DNA of 29,810 bases from Chloroflexota bacterium. GTDB lineage: Bacteria > Chloroflexota > Dehalococcoidia > Lucifugimonadales > Lucifugimonadaceae. Position numbers and translations under genes: made by a program. The stretch is from contig PCAX01000002.1 of NCBI GenBank assembly GCA_002730795.1, forward strand, positions 58,224-88,033, written 5' to 3'. The notes below the pieces were generated by a model, which had not been told where the DNA came from, did no database searches, and worked only from the letters and a program-made list of their open reading frames with translations. Positions 1 through 8,801 of the stretch are shown here, in pieces (the first letter of the stretch is position 1; each line of letters opens with the position of its first letter).

Positions 1-5
1 TACAG

Positions 6-82
<77 letters not shown>

Positions 83-228
83 AACTATTCATGTTATACG
101 TACGATATTTTACAATCATAGGGTACTAACATCGGACTTCTTATAGTCTTTCGGAAGATGTTTTTAAAAATGATAGCTTTCAAGTTCTAATGATGTAATT
201 AAAAAACGGGGTGTTAAAATTACGGGTA

Positions 229-247
229 GAATCAAAAATTTTGATTC
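229..247. repeat. 19-bp palindrome upstream of thrB
   Basis: Positions 229-237 (GAATCAAAA) and 239-247 (TTTTGATTC) are perfect inverted repeats around one central base. The palindrome lies in the 280-bp gap between the tRNA and thrB, which otherwise shows no gene. It could be an operator for the thrB-lysC operon or an AT-rich hairpin. No run of T follows it directly, so an intrinsic terminator is unlikely. The function is inference only. Confidence 0.35.
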
Positions 248-312
248 GTTTCTTGAAGTTCAATCATAGCTGAAATTCCTTTTGGGAAGTAGTCAACGTT
301 GCTTTTGATAAA

Positions 313-318
313 TATAAT
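313..318 (+). promoter_or_regulatory. possible -10 element for thrB-lysC
   Basis: A perfect TATAAT hexamer lies 49 bases before the thrB GTG. I see no convincing -35 hexamer at 17 +/- 1 bases upstream; GTCAAC at 292-297 is poor and 15 bases away. In a genome this AT-rich a lone TATAAT can occur by chance, so this is a weak call. Confidence 0.25.
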
Positions 319-366
319 TTTTTATTAGTGTTTGAAGAACGTAAAATAATTCAAAGGTTTTATTAA

Positions 367-1269
367 GTGAAATCAGTAACTGTTATAGTCCCTGCAACGT
401 CAGCTAATTTGGGACCGGGTTTTGATTGTATTGGAATGGCGTTAGATTTATGGAATGAACTGACGGTGACGGAGGGCGATTTTAACATTGATACCAAGGG
501 CGAAGGACATGGTGATATTCCTTCGGATTCAAGAAATCTGATCGTTACTGGGGTAGAAGCGGCCTTTTTAGAAAGTGGGAAGGAATTACCAAAATTTTCA
601 TATGAGTCAACTAATAAAATTCCTTATTCCCGCGGATTAGGTAGTAGTTCTGCTGCAATAGTATCAGGTTTGTTGGCCGGTTCTCTATTGAGTGGTGCTA
701 ACTTAGATAACGAAACTATTTTACGTTTAGCTGCTGACATTGAAGGTCATCCAGATAATGTGGCTCCAGCAATTTATGGAGGATGTAGAATAGGGGTACA
801 TGACGGTAATACTTGGATTACGGATTGCATTAACCTGCCTAAAAACTTAAATGCCGTTTTGTTTATTCCCAAATTTTATATTGATACTCATCAGTCTAGG
901 GCTGCATTACCGGACCACATTTCGAGAGCAGACGTCGTATATAACCTAGGAAGAGTTGCATTGCTGGTCAATTCTCTTTCCAATAATCATTTAAATTTAT
1001 TAGAGACAGCTATTGAAGATAAAATCCACCAACCTTTTCGATCTGCGAATATCCCGGGATACAGGGCTATAACTAGGGCAGCAAAAAAAGGGGGTGCATT
1101 GGGAGTGTTTCTTTCTGGATCAGGACCTACTATATTGGGGTTAACGCATGGACGTGAGATAACAGTGGAATATGAAATGGCGGAAGCAGCCCGGCTGGCG
1201 CGGGTTGAAGGTGAATGCATTACAGTCCCAATTTCGTATAAAGGAGTGGCGGTTATTAAAAAATCATGA
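367..1269 (+). CDS. thrB: homoserine kinase
   Basis: Cytosolic GHMP-family kinase that phosphorylates homoserine with ATP to O-phosphohomoserine, the substrate of threonine synthase. The 300-residue length is normal for ThrB. Visible motifs are the N-terminal PATSANLGPGFDCIG (residues 9-23), the ATP-binding glycine/serine loop PYSRGLGSSSAA (86-97), EGHPDNVAPAIYGG (126-139) and the C-terminal LSGSGPT motif (249-255). The start is GTG at 367, with AAAGG at 353-357 giving a 9-base spacer. The stop overlaps the lysC start (ATGA), so the two are translationally coupled and form a threonine/lysine biosynthesis operon. Confidence 0.95.
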   Translation: MKSVTVIVPATSANLGPGFDCIGMALDLWNELTVTEGDFNIDTKGEGHGDIPSDSRNLIVTGVEAAFLESGKELPKFSYESTNKIPYSRGLGSSSAAIVSGLLAGSLLSGANLDNETILRLAADIEGHPDNVAPAIYGGCRIGVHDGNTWITDCINLPKNLNAVLFIPKFYIDTHQSRAALPDHISRADVVYNLGRVALLVNSLSNNHLNLLETAIEDKIHQPFRSANIPGYRAITRAAKKGGALGVFLSGSGPTILGLTHGREITVEYEMAEAARLARVEGECITVPISYKGVAVIKKS

Positions 1270-2510
1270 AAAAACCTGTCTCGATTAACAAAATAATCGT
1301 CCAAAAATATGGAGGTAGTTCTTTATCCAGTCCGCGGAAAATACGGGAAGTTTCATCCCTTATCGCTAAAAAAAAGGATGAAGGAAATTCGTTGGTAATC
1401 ATCGTTTCTGCGATGGGTAAAAGTACCGATGAATTGGTATCACTAATTGGGGAGGTAGCAGATAAAAACATCCCAGATCCAAGAGAGATGGATATACTCC
1501 TTTCCACCGGTGAGATAGTTAGTTCAACACTAATGGCGATAGCGTTAAAATCAAAAGGGTATGATGCTGTTAGTTTGAATGGTACCCAGGCGGGGATTAC
1601 CACCGATTCATCACATGGGGCGGCACGTATTCGCGATATAAACCCAGATAGAATTCGTAATGAACTTGCGTTTGGCAGAATAGTGATTATAGCCGGGTTT
1701 CAAGGGCGCTCCGAAACAGGAGAAGTGACTACTTTGGGAAGAGGTGGATCTGATACATCTGCGGTAGCGGTAGCCGTGGCTTTGGAGGCCGAACAATGTG
1801 AAATATACACGGATGTTCAAGGTATTTATACAACCGATCCAGCAATCACTGATGCGGCCCGTAAATTGGATGTGATTAATTTTGAAGAAATGTTGGAAAT
1901 GGCTTCTTTGGGTGCAAAAATGAACCCAAGATCTATTGAACTCGCTGCTTTGTATGATATGCCTTTATACGTTGCTTCAACTTTTTCACGAGTCAATGGA
2001 ACTTTTATTCATGGAGATACGAAAATTATGGAAGAGAGAAAGGCAGTAACGGGCATTGCTGTTGACAGAAATGTAAGTAAGATTTCAGTATTAGGTGTAA
2101 TGGATAGACCTGGAGTGGCTGCTGAATTACTCAAACCTTTGTCGGAATCAGGAATTAGTGTCGACGTTATTGTCCAAAATACAAGCGTAGACGGTACCAC
2201 AGATTTTACCTTTACAGTAGACGAATCCGTGTTGGATCAAGCTTATCAATTAATGAAAAATCAAAATAATATTATATTTAATGATGTTATAGCTGGCAGA
2301 GGACTCGCCAAAATCAGCGTAGTTGGTACTGGTATGCAGAATACTCCGGGTTACGCTTCTCTAATGTTTGAAACTTTAGCAGACGAAGGAATAAATATTG
2401 ACATGATAACTACTTCTGAAATCCGGATCACTACCATCATAGATAAAAATTCCGTTGATCAAGCTGTACAGAGTTTACACAAATCATTCAATCTAGAGAA
2501 ACCTGATTAG
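1266..2510 (+). CDS. lysC: aspartate kinase
   Basis: Catalyses the first step of the aspartate pathway (aspartate + ATP to 4-phosphoaspartate), leading to lysine, threonine and methionine. The protein has 414 residues, typical of the LysC form without a fused homoserine dehydrogenase. The amino-acid-kinase domain opens with KYGGSS (14-19) and contains TTLGRGGSDTSA (155-166). Two ACT regulatory domains occupy roughly residues 265-400, as expected for feedback inhibition by lysine and/or threonine. It overlaps thrB by 4 bp. lysA, a later lysine gene, lies about 8 kb away in the same window but in a separate unit. Confidence 0.95.
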   Translation: MKKPVSINKIIVQKYGGSSLSSPRKIREVSSLIAKKKDEGNSLVIIVSAMGKSTDELVSLIGEVADKNIPDPREMDILLSTGEIVSSTLMAIALKSKGYDAVSLNGTQAGITTDSSHGAARIRDINPDRIRNELAFGRIVIIAGFQGRSETGEVTTLGRGGSDTSAVAVAVALEAEQCEIYTDVQGIYTTDPAITDAARKLDVINFEEMLEMASLGAKMNPRSIELAALYDMPLYVASTFSRVNGTFIHGDTKIMEERKAVTGIAVDRNVSKISVLGVMDRPGVAAELLKPLSESGISVDVIVQNTSVDGTTDFTFTVDESVLDQAYQLMKNQNNIIFNDVIAGRGLAKISVVGTGMQNTPGYASLMFETLADEGINIDMITTSEIRITTIIDKNSVDQAVQSLHKSFNLEKPD

Positions 2511-2533
2511 TAATAGCCAGTAACGTAAAGAAA

Positions 2534-3274
2534 TTGCCAAACGTTTTCCTGAGCATAATTATTCCTGCATATAATGAGGCTTCTACTATAAGTACCAGCT
2601 TGTCGACCATTGTAAGTTATTTACAAAAAAAAAGTTGGTTTTGGGAAATAATTGTAGTTGATGATGGCTCTGTAGATGAAACGGTGCAAAAAGTATCCGA
2701 AATTGCACTTCTAAATGATAATATCAAAATGTGTATTTCATCATCTAATCAAGGTAAAGGTGATGCAGTAAAAAAAGGAATGCTTTTTGCGAAAGGTGAG
2801 TGGAGGTTTTTGTGTGACGCAGATTTATCTATGCCTATATCAAATATAGAGCGTTTTTTTTCTGATCGAGACCATATTCCTTATTACGATTTAACTTTGG
2901 GTTCTAGAGAATTACCAGCGTCAAAAAGATACAACGAACCTTGGCAAAGACATATGTTTGGAAGATTGTTTAATATATTCGTTAAACTTTTTATGTTTAG
3001 AGGAATTGAAGATACTCAATGTGGATTTAAAATGTTTAGCGCTGATTCTTCTAAAGCAATTTTCCCTCTCCTATCACTAAAAGGCTTCGCATTTGATGTC
3101 GAAGCAATATTTATTGCTAATAAATTGGGTTTTTCAGTAGGAGAAGTTGGCATAGAATGGCATCACCGTAGTGGAAGCAAAGTGAGATTTACCAGCGGGA
3201 CTAAGGCGTTTTTTGATGTTATATCTCTTAGGGTGCGGTATTTATTTCGGAAACATAAGTCAGACATTAAGTGA
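2534..3274 (+). CDS. family 2 glycosyltransferase, dolichyl-phosphate glucosyltransferase-like
   Basis: GT-A fold glycosyltransferase of 246 residues, closest by eye to the Alg5-type group that transfers a sugar from a nucleotide sugar to a polyprenyl phosphate. The start of the domain is SIIIPAYNEAS (7-17). The nucleotide-binding DDGS is at 43-46, NQGKGDAVK at 72-80 and the metal-binding DAD at 95-97. The later CGFKMF and GFAFDVE segments are also typical of this group. No clear transmembrane segments follow the catalytic domain. The start is TTG at 2534 with only a weak ribosome site. It overlaps the next glycosyltransferase by 4 bp, so the pair likely works on the same lipid-linked sugar. 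The exact sugar cannot be told. Confidence 0.82.
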   Translation: MPNVFLSIIIPAYNEASTISTSLSTIVSYLQKKSWFWEIIVVDDGSVDETVQKVSEIALLNDNIKMCISSSNQGKGDAVKKGMLFAKGEWRFLCDADLSMPISNIERFFSDRDHIPYYDLTLGSRELPASKRYNEPWQRHMFGRLFNIFVKLFMFRGIEDTQCGFKMFSADSSKAIFPLLSLKGFAFDVEAIFIANKLGFSVGEVGIEWHHRSGSKVRFTSGTKAFFDVISLRVRYLFRKHKSDIK

Positions 3275-3987
3275 ACGTACCAAATACAGTTATTGTAGTG
3301 CCAACATATAATGAGGTTGATAGTATTGAACCTCTCGTAAATCGACTGAGGGCGACCGGGATCAAGGGCATTGGTTTCGTAGTTATAGATGATGGGTCTT
3401 CAGACGGGACCTTTAGTAAGCTTCAGAAAATAGCCTCTGACTCGACGGATTATTTTAAAATAATTCAGAGGCACAGAAAAAAGGGAATTGGGTCGGCATA
3501 TGTAGAAGGTTTTGTTGCGGCTTTACAATCCGGGGCCCAGTATATTGTCCAGATGGACGCTGATTTATCTCACCCGCCGGAAAGGGTAAAAAATCTGGTC
3601 AAAGGTCTTGTCCACGCTGATGTTGTATCCGGATCGAGATATGTTGACGGGGGCATGATGGATAGTAGATGTGGATTTTCAAGGATCCTGACCAGTAAAT
3701 TTGGGAATTATTTTATTAGAAAACTACTTGGATTAAACATAAAGGATGCCACATCGGGCTTTAAGGCTTATAAAAGGTTTGTGGTGGAGACAATAAATCT
3801 AAGAGAATTTAGGATAAATGGGTTTGGTTTTCAAGTAGAGATGGCCTATAAATGTAGCAGACGCGGCCACACTATAGTGGAAATCCCTTATGTTTTTGAA
3901 AAACGAAATGCTGGAAGATCTAAGTTTTCGGCAGGTATAATTTTTGAAGCGCTGGTTAAACTTGTGTTACTTCGAATTAGGGGATAA
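3271..3987 (+). CDS. polyprenol-phosphate mannosyltransferase-like glycosyltransferase (Dpm1 type)
   Basis: GT2 enzyme of 238 residues resembling Dpm1/Ppm1, which transfers mannose from GDP-mannose to a polyprenyl phosphate at the inner face of the membrane. Motifs are VIVVPTYNEVDSIE (7-20), DDGS at 40-43, MDADLSHPP (95-103), VSGSRYV, and a TSGFKAY segment in the second half. It lacks the C-terminal GtrA-like membrane domain of some homologues. The GTG start lies inside the stop of the upstream glycosyltransferase (GTGA overlap). It converges with the aminotransferase gene with a 1-bp gap, so no room remains for a separate terminator. Confidence 0.84.
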   Translation: MNVPNTVIVVPTYNEVDSIEPLVNRLRATGIKGIGFVVIDDGSSDGTFSKLQKIASDSTDYFKIIQRHRKKGIGSAYVEGFVAALQSGAQYIVQMDADLSHPPERVKNLVKGLVHADVVSGSRYVDGGMMDSRCGFSRILTSKFGNYFIRKLLGLNIKDATSGFKAYKRFVVETINLREFRINGFGFQVEMAYKCSRRGHTIVEIPYVFEKRNAGRSKFSAGIIFEALVKLVLLRIRG

Positions 3988-3988
3988 T

Positions 3989-5329
3989 TTACCCGTAACC
4001 TGATCGGTGCAAAACATTTTTTATAGCTTCTATGAATCCATCAATTTCTTCATAAGAATGACTTGCAGATATGTTGCCTGCACACCGATTCGATAACAGG
4101 TATCCTTCATTTAATAGGCCTATAAACATTGTTTTCATTAAGGTGTTGTTATTTTTTGCATAAGTACGGTAATCAAACACTTCTTCAGTAGTGAACTGTA
4201 ACGCAAATAAAGAGGCAATACCACTAATGGTCATGGGAGCTTCGATTTCCTTAAATAATATTGATAGTGTTTTTCTTAAGTATTCACCTTTTTTATTTAG
4301 ATTTTCGTAAATGTCCTCTGTTAAGGATTCCAAAGTGGCTATACCGGCTACTGCCGTCATTGGATTACCGTTAAATGTTCCTGCATGTTGAACGGTAGGA
4401 CCAGACCCGGAAGGATTCCACAGAGACATTATATCTTCCCTACCACCGAAAGCACCAACTGGCATACCACCACCAATTATCTTCCCAAAACTTGTCAAAT
4501 CCGGTTTAATTTTGTAATATTCTTGTGCTCCACCGTATGCGACTCTAAAAGATATTACTTCATCAAAGATCAATATTATTTTATGTTTTTTTGTTAGTGA
4601 TCTAAGACCCTCAAGGAATGCTTTTTTGGCAGGTATCATTCCGCACTGTCCGTTAACCGGTTCTACAATTACGGCTGCTAAATCTCCAGCGTTTTTTTCA
4701 ATAATCTTCGAAGAAGCCTCAATGTCGTTGAATGGCATTATAACAATGTCATTTTCAGCCTTGTTTGAAATTCCTTTAAATGCTCTTACTGAATTCGGTG
4801 AGGATGCAGGACCAGCTAAATCTAGTGGAGGTGTAACGCTAATTTGGATTGCATCATGATTTCCATGATATGCACCTTCAAATTTAGCCAGTTTTTGTTT
4901 GCCAGTGTATGCTCGTGCGGCTCTTATAGCGTTTAATGTTGCCTCAGTCCCAGAATTTACAAATCTAATTTTTTCGATAGATGGTACACGCTCACACATA
5001 AGTTCCGCCCATCTTACAACCGGGGGAGACGGGGTTGGAAACGAAAATCCTTTTTTTATTTGATTCATTAATGATTCTTCAACTGCTTTTGGCCTATGCC
5101 CTAAAATCAACGTGGTCATATTGTTGATGAAATCTACACGTTTGTTGCCGTCTACGTCGGTTATTATGGAGCCTTGGCCGTCTGATAAATAAATTGGAAA
5201 CGGATCCCAATAAATAGAATTCCTACTGTCGCCTCCAGGCATAAATTGCTTAGCAGAATTATGGAGATCAGAAGATTTCTGATTTATTGTTTTATACTCC
5301 GCTATTTCTTTTTCCAAATAGATTGACAT
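3989..5329 (-). CDS. class III aminotransferase, glutamate-1-semialdehyde 2,1-aminomutase-like
   Basis: PLP-dependent fold-type I aminotransferase of 446 residues, slightly longer than HemL (about 430). Visible features are PGGDSRN (31-37), NSGTEA (125-130, phosphate binding), AYHG (153-156), DEV (256-258, pyridine-nitrogen aspartate) and the Schiff-base lysine in FGKIIGGGMPVG (K283). These fit the glutamate-1-semialdehyde aminomutase subgroup. No haem or tetrapyrrole gene lies nearby, so it could equally be a relative acting on another amino acid or omega-amino substrate; I therefore give no symbol. It lies 133 bp downstream of recF on the same strand. That gap shows nothing I recognise. Confidence 0.8.
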   Translation of the reverse strand: MSIYLEKEIAEYKTINQKSSDLHNSAKQFMPGGDSRNSIYWDPFPIYLSDGQGSIITDVDGNKRVDFINNMTTLILGHRPKAVEESLMNQIKKGFSFPTPSPPVVRWAELMCERVPSIEKIRFVNSGTEATLNAIRAARAYTGKQKLAKFEGAYHGNHDAIQISVTPPLDLAGPASSPNSVRAFKGISNKAENDIVIMPFNDIEASSKIIEKNAGDLAAVIVEPVNGQCGMIPAKKAFLEGLRSLTKKHKIILIFDEVISFRVAYGGAQEYYKIKPDLTSFGKIIGGGMPVGAFGGREDIMSLWNPSGSGPTVQHAGTFNGNPMTAVAGIATLESLTEDIYENLNKKGEYLRKTLSILFKEIEAPMTISGIASLFALQFTTEEVFDYRTYAKNNNTLMKTMFIGLLNEGYLLSNRCAGNISASHSYEEIDGFIEAIKNVLHRSGYG

Positions 5330-5462
5330 CTAATACCCTGATCTAAAAGTTAGTGGATAATTCCTTTACGAATAAGGGTAATGGTATTGGGTGTGAGGAA
5401 ACTACTAAATCTGTATCAATATAAAAAAACTTCAACGTTTAGGTTTTTATTGTAAGCATCAT

Positions 5463-6638
5463 TTATTTTTTGGAAACTGTACCGTCAACTACTGTATAAA
5501 GAGCGGCTGTTGAAAGATGTTCGGGTTCGAAGGTACCCAAATCCGTAGCAGTTATAAATACTTGCTCGTAATTTTCGATAGCTTTGAGTACAGAACCTTG
5601 GGTATTTTTATCTAATTCGGAGAGGATATCATCCAAAGCCAATATCGGAGTACGATTATTTAATTCTTTTAAAAGAGATGCTTCGGAAAGTTTCAGCGCG
5701 AGTGTGATAATTCTAGATTGACCCCGTGAAGCATATTTGTTTGCCATTTGACTGTTAAGTTTGATTTCCAGATCATCTCTGTGGGGACCAGTAAGAGAAA
5801 TTCCGTAAGAAATTTCTCTTACTCTAAATTTTGTTAAATTTACTGAAAGTATTTTTTTTATCTCATCGAGGTTTACGTCAGATATTGTAGTCAATTGGTC
5901 GTTTTGTTTGAAAACTTGTGGCTTATATGAAATTTCGACCTGGTGTTTTTGAGACAAATCAGAATGTATGGGGATCAAATGTTCGGACAATTTAAAAATG
6001 GCTGTTTTCCTAGCGTTTATGATGGCGCTTCCCTCATACACTAACCTATCATCCCAAAAGGCTAATTCAGATTCAGAAGACTTATTTTCACGGATGGATT
6101 TAAGCAAAACATTTCGATGTTTTATTACGTTTCTGTATCTTTGGAGGGTTTTTATGTATCCACTGTCACTTTGAGAAATGAGAATGTCGATATATCTCCT
6201 CCTGTTAGATGGTGGACCCGTTAATATGTCTATATCGTTAACCTCAAAACATACTATATTAATGTTGCCAACAAAATCTGAAGATATGCGTGACAAACCA
6301 TTTACACGGAGCGACTTTCTTAATGCAGGCATTGGTTTATTTGAATCCTTTTTTGATTCTACGTCGAAGTCTATTTGAGCTTGTATAGTTTTCTCATTCT
6401 CTTTTCCGATTCCAAGTACCTGGACGTGTCCCCCTTCGGTAACTTTTTGCCAATTTATCAAATCAATTTCTGTTGAAGTTCGGGAGGATTTTGCAATGGC
6501 AAGCATATAAATTGCCTCCAGCAAATTACTTTTACCCTGTCCATTTTTGCCAACGAAGATCGATAATCCCTGTGATAAATCAAGTTCTGTATTGAGGTGG
6601 TTTCTAAAACCTTTTATAGAAATTTTAGAAATATAAAT
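5463..6638 (-). CDS. recF: DNA replication and repair protein RecF (ATT start)
   Basis: SMC-like ATPase that helps load RecA at single-strand gaps together with RecO/RecR. Motifs are Walker A GKNGQGKS (residues 30-37 from the ATT), TGPHRDD (283-289), the ABC signature SRGQSR (304-309) and Walker B LALDDILSELD (333-343). The 391-residue length fits the family. No ATG, GTG, TTG or CTG lies between the upstream in-frame stop (6689-6687) and Walker A. The first canonical start is TTG at 6524, which would remove the P-loop. ATT at 6638 follows GGAG (6649-6646) with a 7-base spacer and puts Walker A Gly at residue 30, as in Escherichia coli and Bacillus subtilis RecF. An out-of-frame ATG at 6651 leaves a one-base indel as the alternative. 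It stands alone, without dnaA/dnaN. Confidence 0.9.
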   Translation of the reverse strand: MYISKISIKGFRNHLNTELDLSQGLSIFVGKNGQGKSNLLEAIYMLAIAKSSRTSTEIDLINWQKVTEGGHVQVLGIGKENEKTIQAQIDFDVESKKDSNKPMPALRKSLRVNGLSRISSDFVGNINIVCFEVNDIDILTGPPSNRRRYIDILISQSDSGYIKTLQRYRNVIKHRNVLLKSIRENKSSESELAFWDDRLVYEGSAIINARKTAIFKLSEHLIPIHSDLSQKHQVEISYKPQVFKQNDQLTTISDVNLDEIKKILSVNLTKFRVREISYGISLTGPHRDDLEIKLNSQMANKYASRGQSRIITLALKLSEASLLKELNNRTPILALDDILSELDKNTQGSVLKAIENYEQVFITATDLGTFEPEHLSTAALYTVVDGTVSKK

Positions 6639-6785
6639 TTCTCTGCTCCATGTGAATTTTATTTGTCTGGTAGATTTTTGTGTTAATCAAAATGTTTAAG
6701 TTTTTAAGAAGGAAAATTTTACGGAATGTGTTCTTCAAGTTATACAATATCACTAATTAGACTTTACAAAAAAAGAGGTTAGAAC

Positions 6786-7301
6786 GTGAACCTTAAACCA
6801 TTTATCAGAATTGTTCCTGATTACCCTTCGCCAGGAATTCTTTTTAGGGATATTACTCCATTATTGGCATCGCCTGAGACCTTTACGTTTATTGTAGACA
6901 ACTTTTGTGAAAATTTGTACAAAAAAAACTTAGATGCATTGTGTGCAATTGACGCCCGAGGGTTTATTTTCGGAGCACCAGTCGCTTATAAATTGAATCT
7001 TCCATTTATCCCTCTTAGGAAAGAAGGTAAATTGCCCCCTGAAATAGTAAGCATTGATTATTCTCTAGAATACGGGAAGACAAAATTAGAAGTTCGTGGT
7101 GATTCGATAAAGAAAGGACAGAAAATCGCAGTAGTGGATGATCTATTAGCGACTGGAGGTTCCGCTTTGGCTGCCAGCAAGCTTGTTTCAAAATTAGGCG
7201 GTAAGGTTAATACATATTTATTTGTAATAGAATTGACGGAACTAAAAGGTAGAGAAAGATTACCTCATGATGCAGAAGTTATCAGTTTATTATTGGATTG
7301 A
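6786..7301 (+). CDS. apt: adenine phosphoribosyltransferase
   Basis: Purine salvage enzyme that converts adenine + PRPP to AMP. The 171-residue length is typical. The family opening is seen as IRIVPDYPSPGILFRDITPLL (first part at 7-20). The flexible loop carries RKEGKLP (78-84), and the PRPP-binding loop is VVDDLLATGGS (116-126). The start is GTG at 6786 with AGAGG at 6774-6778, a 7-base spacer. It diverges from recF across about 150 bp that must hold promoters for both, but I could not pick convincing hexamers. The HAD hydrolase follows after 3 bp and is likely co-transcribed. Confidence 0.95.
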   Translation: MNLKPFIRIVPDYPSPGILFRDITPLLASPETFTFIVDNFCENLYKKNLDALCAIDARGFIFGAPVAYKLNLPFIPLRKEGKLPPEIVSIDYSLEYGKTKLEVRGDSIKKGQKIAVVDDLLATGGSALAASKLVSKLGGKVNTYLFVIELTELKGRERLPHDAEVISLLLD

Positions 7302-7304
7302 CAC

Positions 7305-8057
7305 ATGCGTTTAGGAATAACTTTTGATTTGTGGTTAACCCTAATTGGGGAACTAGATAGCACCCAAAAATCAACGGAGAGAAATCGTATTAAATCTGAA
7401 TTAACCTACAACCAACTTCTTAAGTATCACGAACATATTTCTATAGAAAATATTATAAATTCATACAATGAAATTTCTGATTTAATAAATAATCAACATA
7501 ATAACGGCGAAGACTTCCCCTTTGATCAAAGAATTTATGGAGCTTTAAATCTTATGTCTCCGGGTTTGCCTGATCGGATCGGATTTGAGGCGGTAGATAA
7601 GATATGTAAATTGGTTGATTCTGCTTTTCTGGAGCAACCTCCCAAGGTTTTCCATGGTTGTTTAGAAACCCTTAAAAAACTTGAAGCTTCCGGATTGGTT
7701 TTAGGGTTGATTTCCAATACGGGACTTACTTCTCCGTCAGCCTACAAGACTTGGTTGATGCGCGAAAATATTTTTGAACTTTTTACCACACTTACTTTTT
7801 CAAATGAGGTCTGTTTGGCTAAACCTAAAATCGAAATATTTTTGAATACATTAAAAAAAATGCAGGTTGCGCCACAACAGGCTATACATGTTGGAGACAA
7901 TCTACATACGGATATACGCGGGGCATCGAATGCAGGAATGTTTACAGCTTGGATCAAAGGGCATGATAACCGTTATGGCATTGTAGATCCTAATTACTCA
8001 ATAAACTCAGTAAATGAATTACCGAAAGTTTTGGAACAGTGGGAGAAGTTGGCTTAA
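7305..8057 (+). CDS. HAD-superfamily hydrolase
   Basis: Soluble 250-residue HAD hydrolase with a helical cap between motifs I and II. Motif I is FDLWLTL with the nucleophile Asp8. The usual second Asp of phosphatases (DxD) is Trp10, as in haloacid-dehalogenase-like and some FDxWGTL relatives. Motif II is ISNTG (Ser137), motif III is AKPK (lysines at 173/175), and motif IV is GDNLHTD (197-203). The substrate cannot be predicted, and the missing second Asp makes ordinary phosphatase activity uncertain. It follows apt by 3 bp and converges with the Lit-like gene with a 1-bp gap. Confidence 0.8.
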   Translation: MRLGITFDLWLTLIGELDSTQKSTERNRIKSELTYNQLLKYHEHISIENIINSYNEISDLINNQHNNGEDFPFDQRIYGALNLMSPGLPDRIGFEAVDKICKLVDSAFLEQPPKVFHGCLETLKKLEASGLVLGLISNTGLTSPSAYKTWLMRENIFELFTTLTFSNEVCLAKPKIEIFLNTLKKMQVAPQQAIHVGDNLHTDIRGASNAGMFTAWIKGHDNRYGIVDPNYSINSVNELPKVLEQWEKLA

Positions 8058-8058
8058 C

Positions 8059-8742
8059 TCAATGACTAAAACGGATTTTACACAAACGGGATCCAGTGTA
8101 CAATCCTGCATATTCTATTAAAGTTAAAAACCCAATCATCAAAGTTGTTTCCAAAAAAAATCTTTCCGGGAACATCATTATTAAATAGTCTGTTCTAGGA
8201 TCTAGTATCCAGAGATCATTACTAAACGATATAAGATGGAATTGAGTAAAGAGCCACGTGAAATCGGTTAAAGATGCTACGATCAAAATAATTACAAATA
8301 ACCCAAATATAAATGAGGATATTTTGATAGACGTTGTCAAAATATCGAATGATTCCCTACGAAAGATAAAAACAATACTAATAAACGTCAATATCAGCAG
8401 AAATGTAAAAACAATGGCATTAATATATACGGTTTTCATAATGTACTTTACGTCAATCATGTGAGAAATTTCCCGTTCATTGTAGAGTGACCGCTGTGAT
8501 TTATCATCTTTTATTATTAGGTCAAGTTTTTCTTGATCGTTTATAAAATAGTTTTTAATTTGTTCTGACCCATTGTTTAATTGATCAATGGACAAACCTG
8601 TATTTATAGCAATATCATTTCGCCACCAGTTATAGCTATAAAGCCAATCCGAATTTGTTAGGTATGTAATATTCGATGTTACTAATGAGATCGGTATAAT
8701 GACACACGCTAACGAGACAAAAAAAATCTTGAGTTTTATCAT
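8059..8742 (-). CDS. DUF1461/TIGR01906 integral membrane protein, Lit-like
   Basis: Membrane protein of 227 residues with four predicted transmembrane segments, near 5-25, 104-127, 140-160 and 198-218. A large extracytoplasmic loop lies between the first two. It carries the two family signatures: EREISHMIDVK (89-99, His94) and FHLISFSNDLWILDP (168-182, His169). As I recall, the DUF1461 family includes Lit, the lipoprotein intramolecular transacylase of enterococci and bacilli, which moves an acyl chain to the N-terminal cysteine amine using conserved histidines. Whether this relative has that activity is inference. It diverges from mazG across 59 bp. Confidence 0.72.
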   Translation of the reverse strand: MIKLKIFFVSLACVIIPISLVTSNITYLTNSDWLYSYNWWRNDIAINTGLSIDQLNNGSEQIKNYFINDQEKLDLIIKDDKSQRSLYNEREISHMIDVKYIMKTVYINAIVFTFLLILTFISIVFIFRRESFDILTTSIKISSFIFGLFVIILIVASLTDFTWLFTQFHLISFSNDLWILDPRTDYLIMMFPERFFLETTLMIGFLTLIEYAGLYTGSRLCKIRFSH

Positions 8743-8801
8743 ATAAATAACATACTTCTATTAGAAAATTATTTCAAAAATAAATAGGTAGTTTTTACTT
8801 T

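Noticed and set aside
5463..6524. recF starting at TTG 6524
   Set aside because: This start lies just after Walker A and would delete the ATP-binding loop, while homologous sequence continues upstream.
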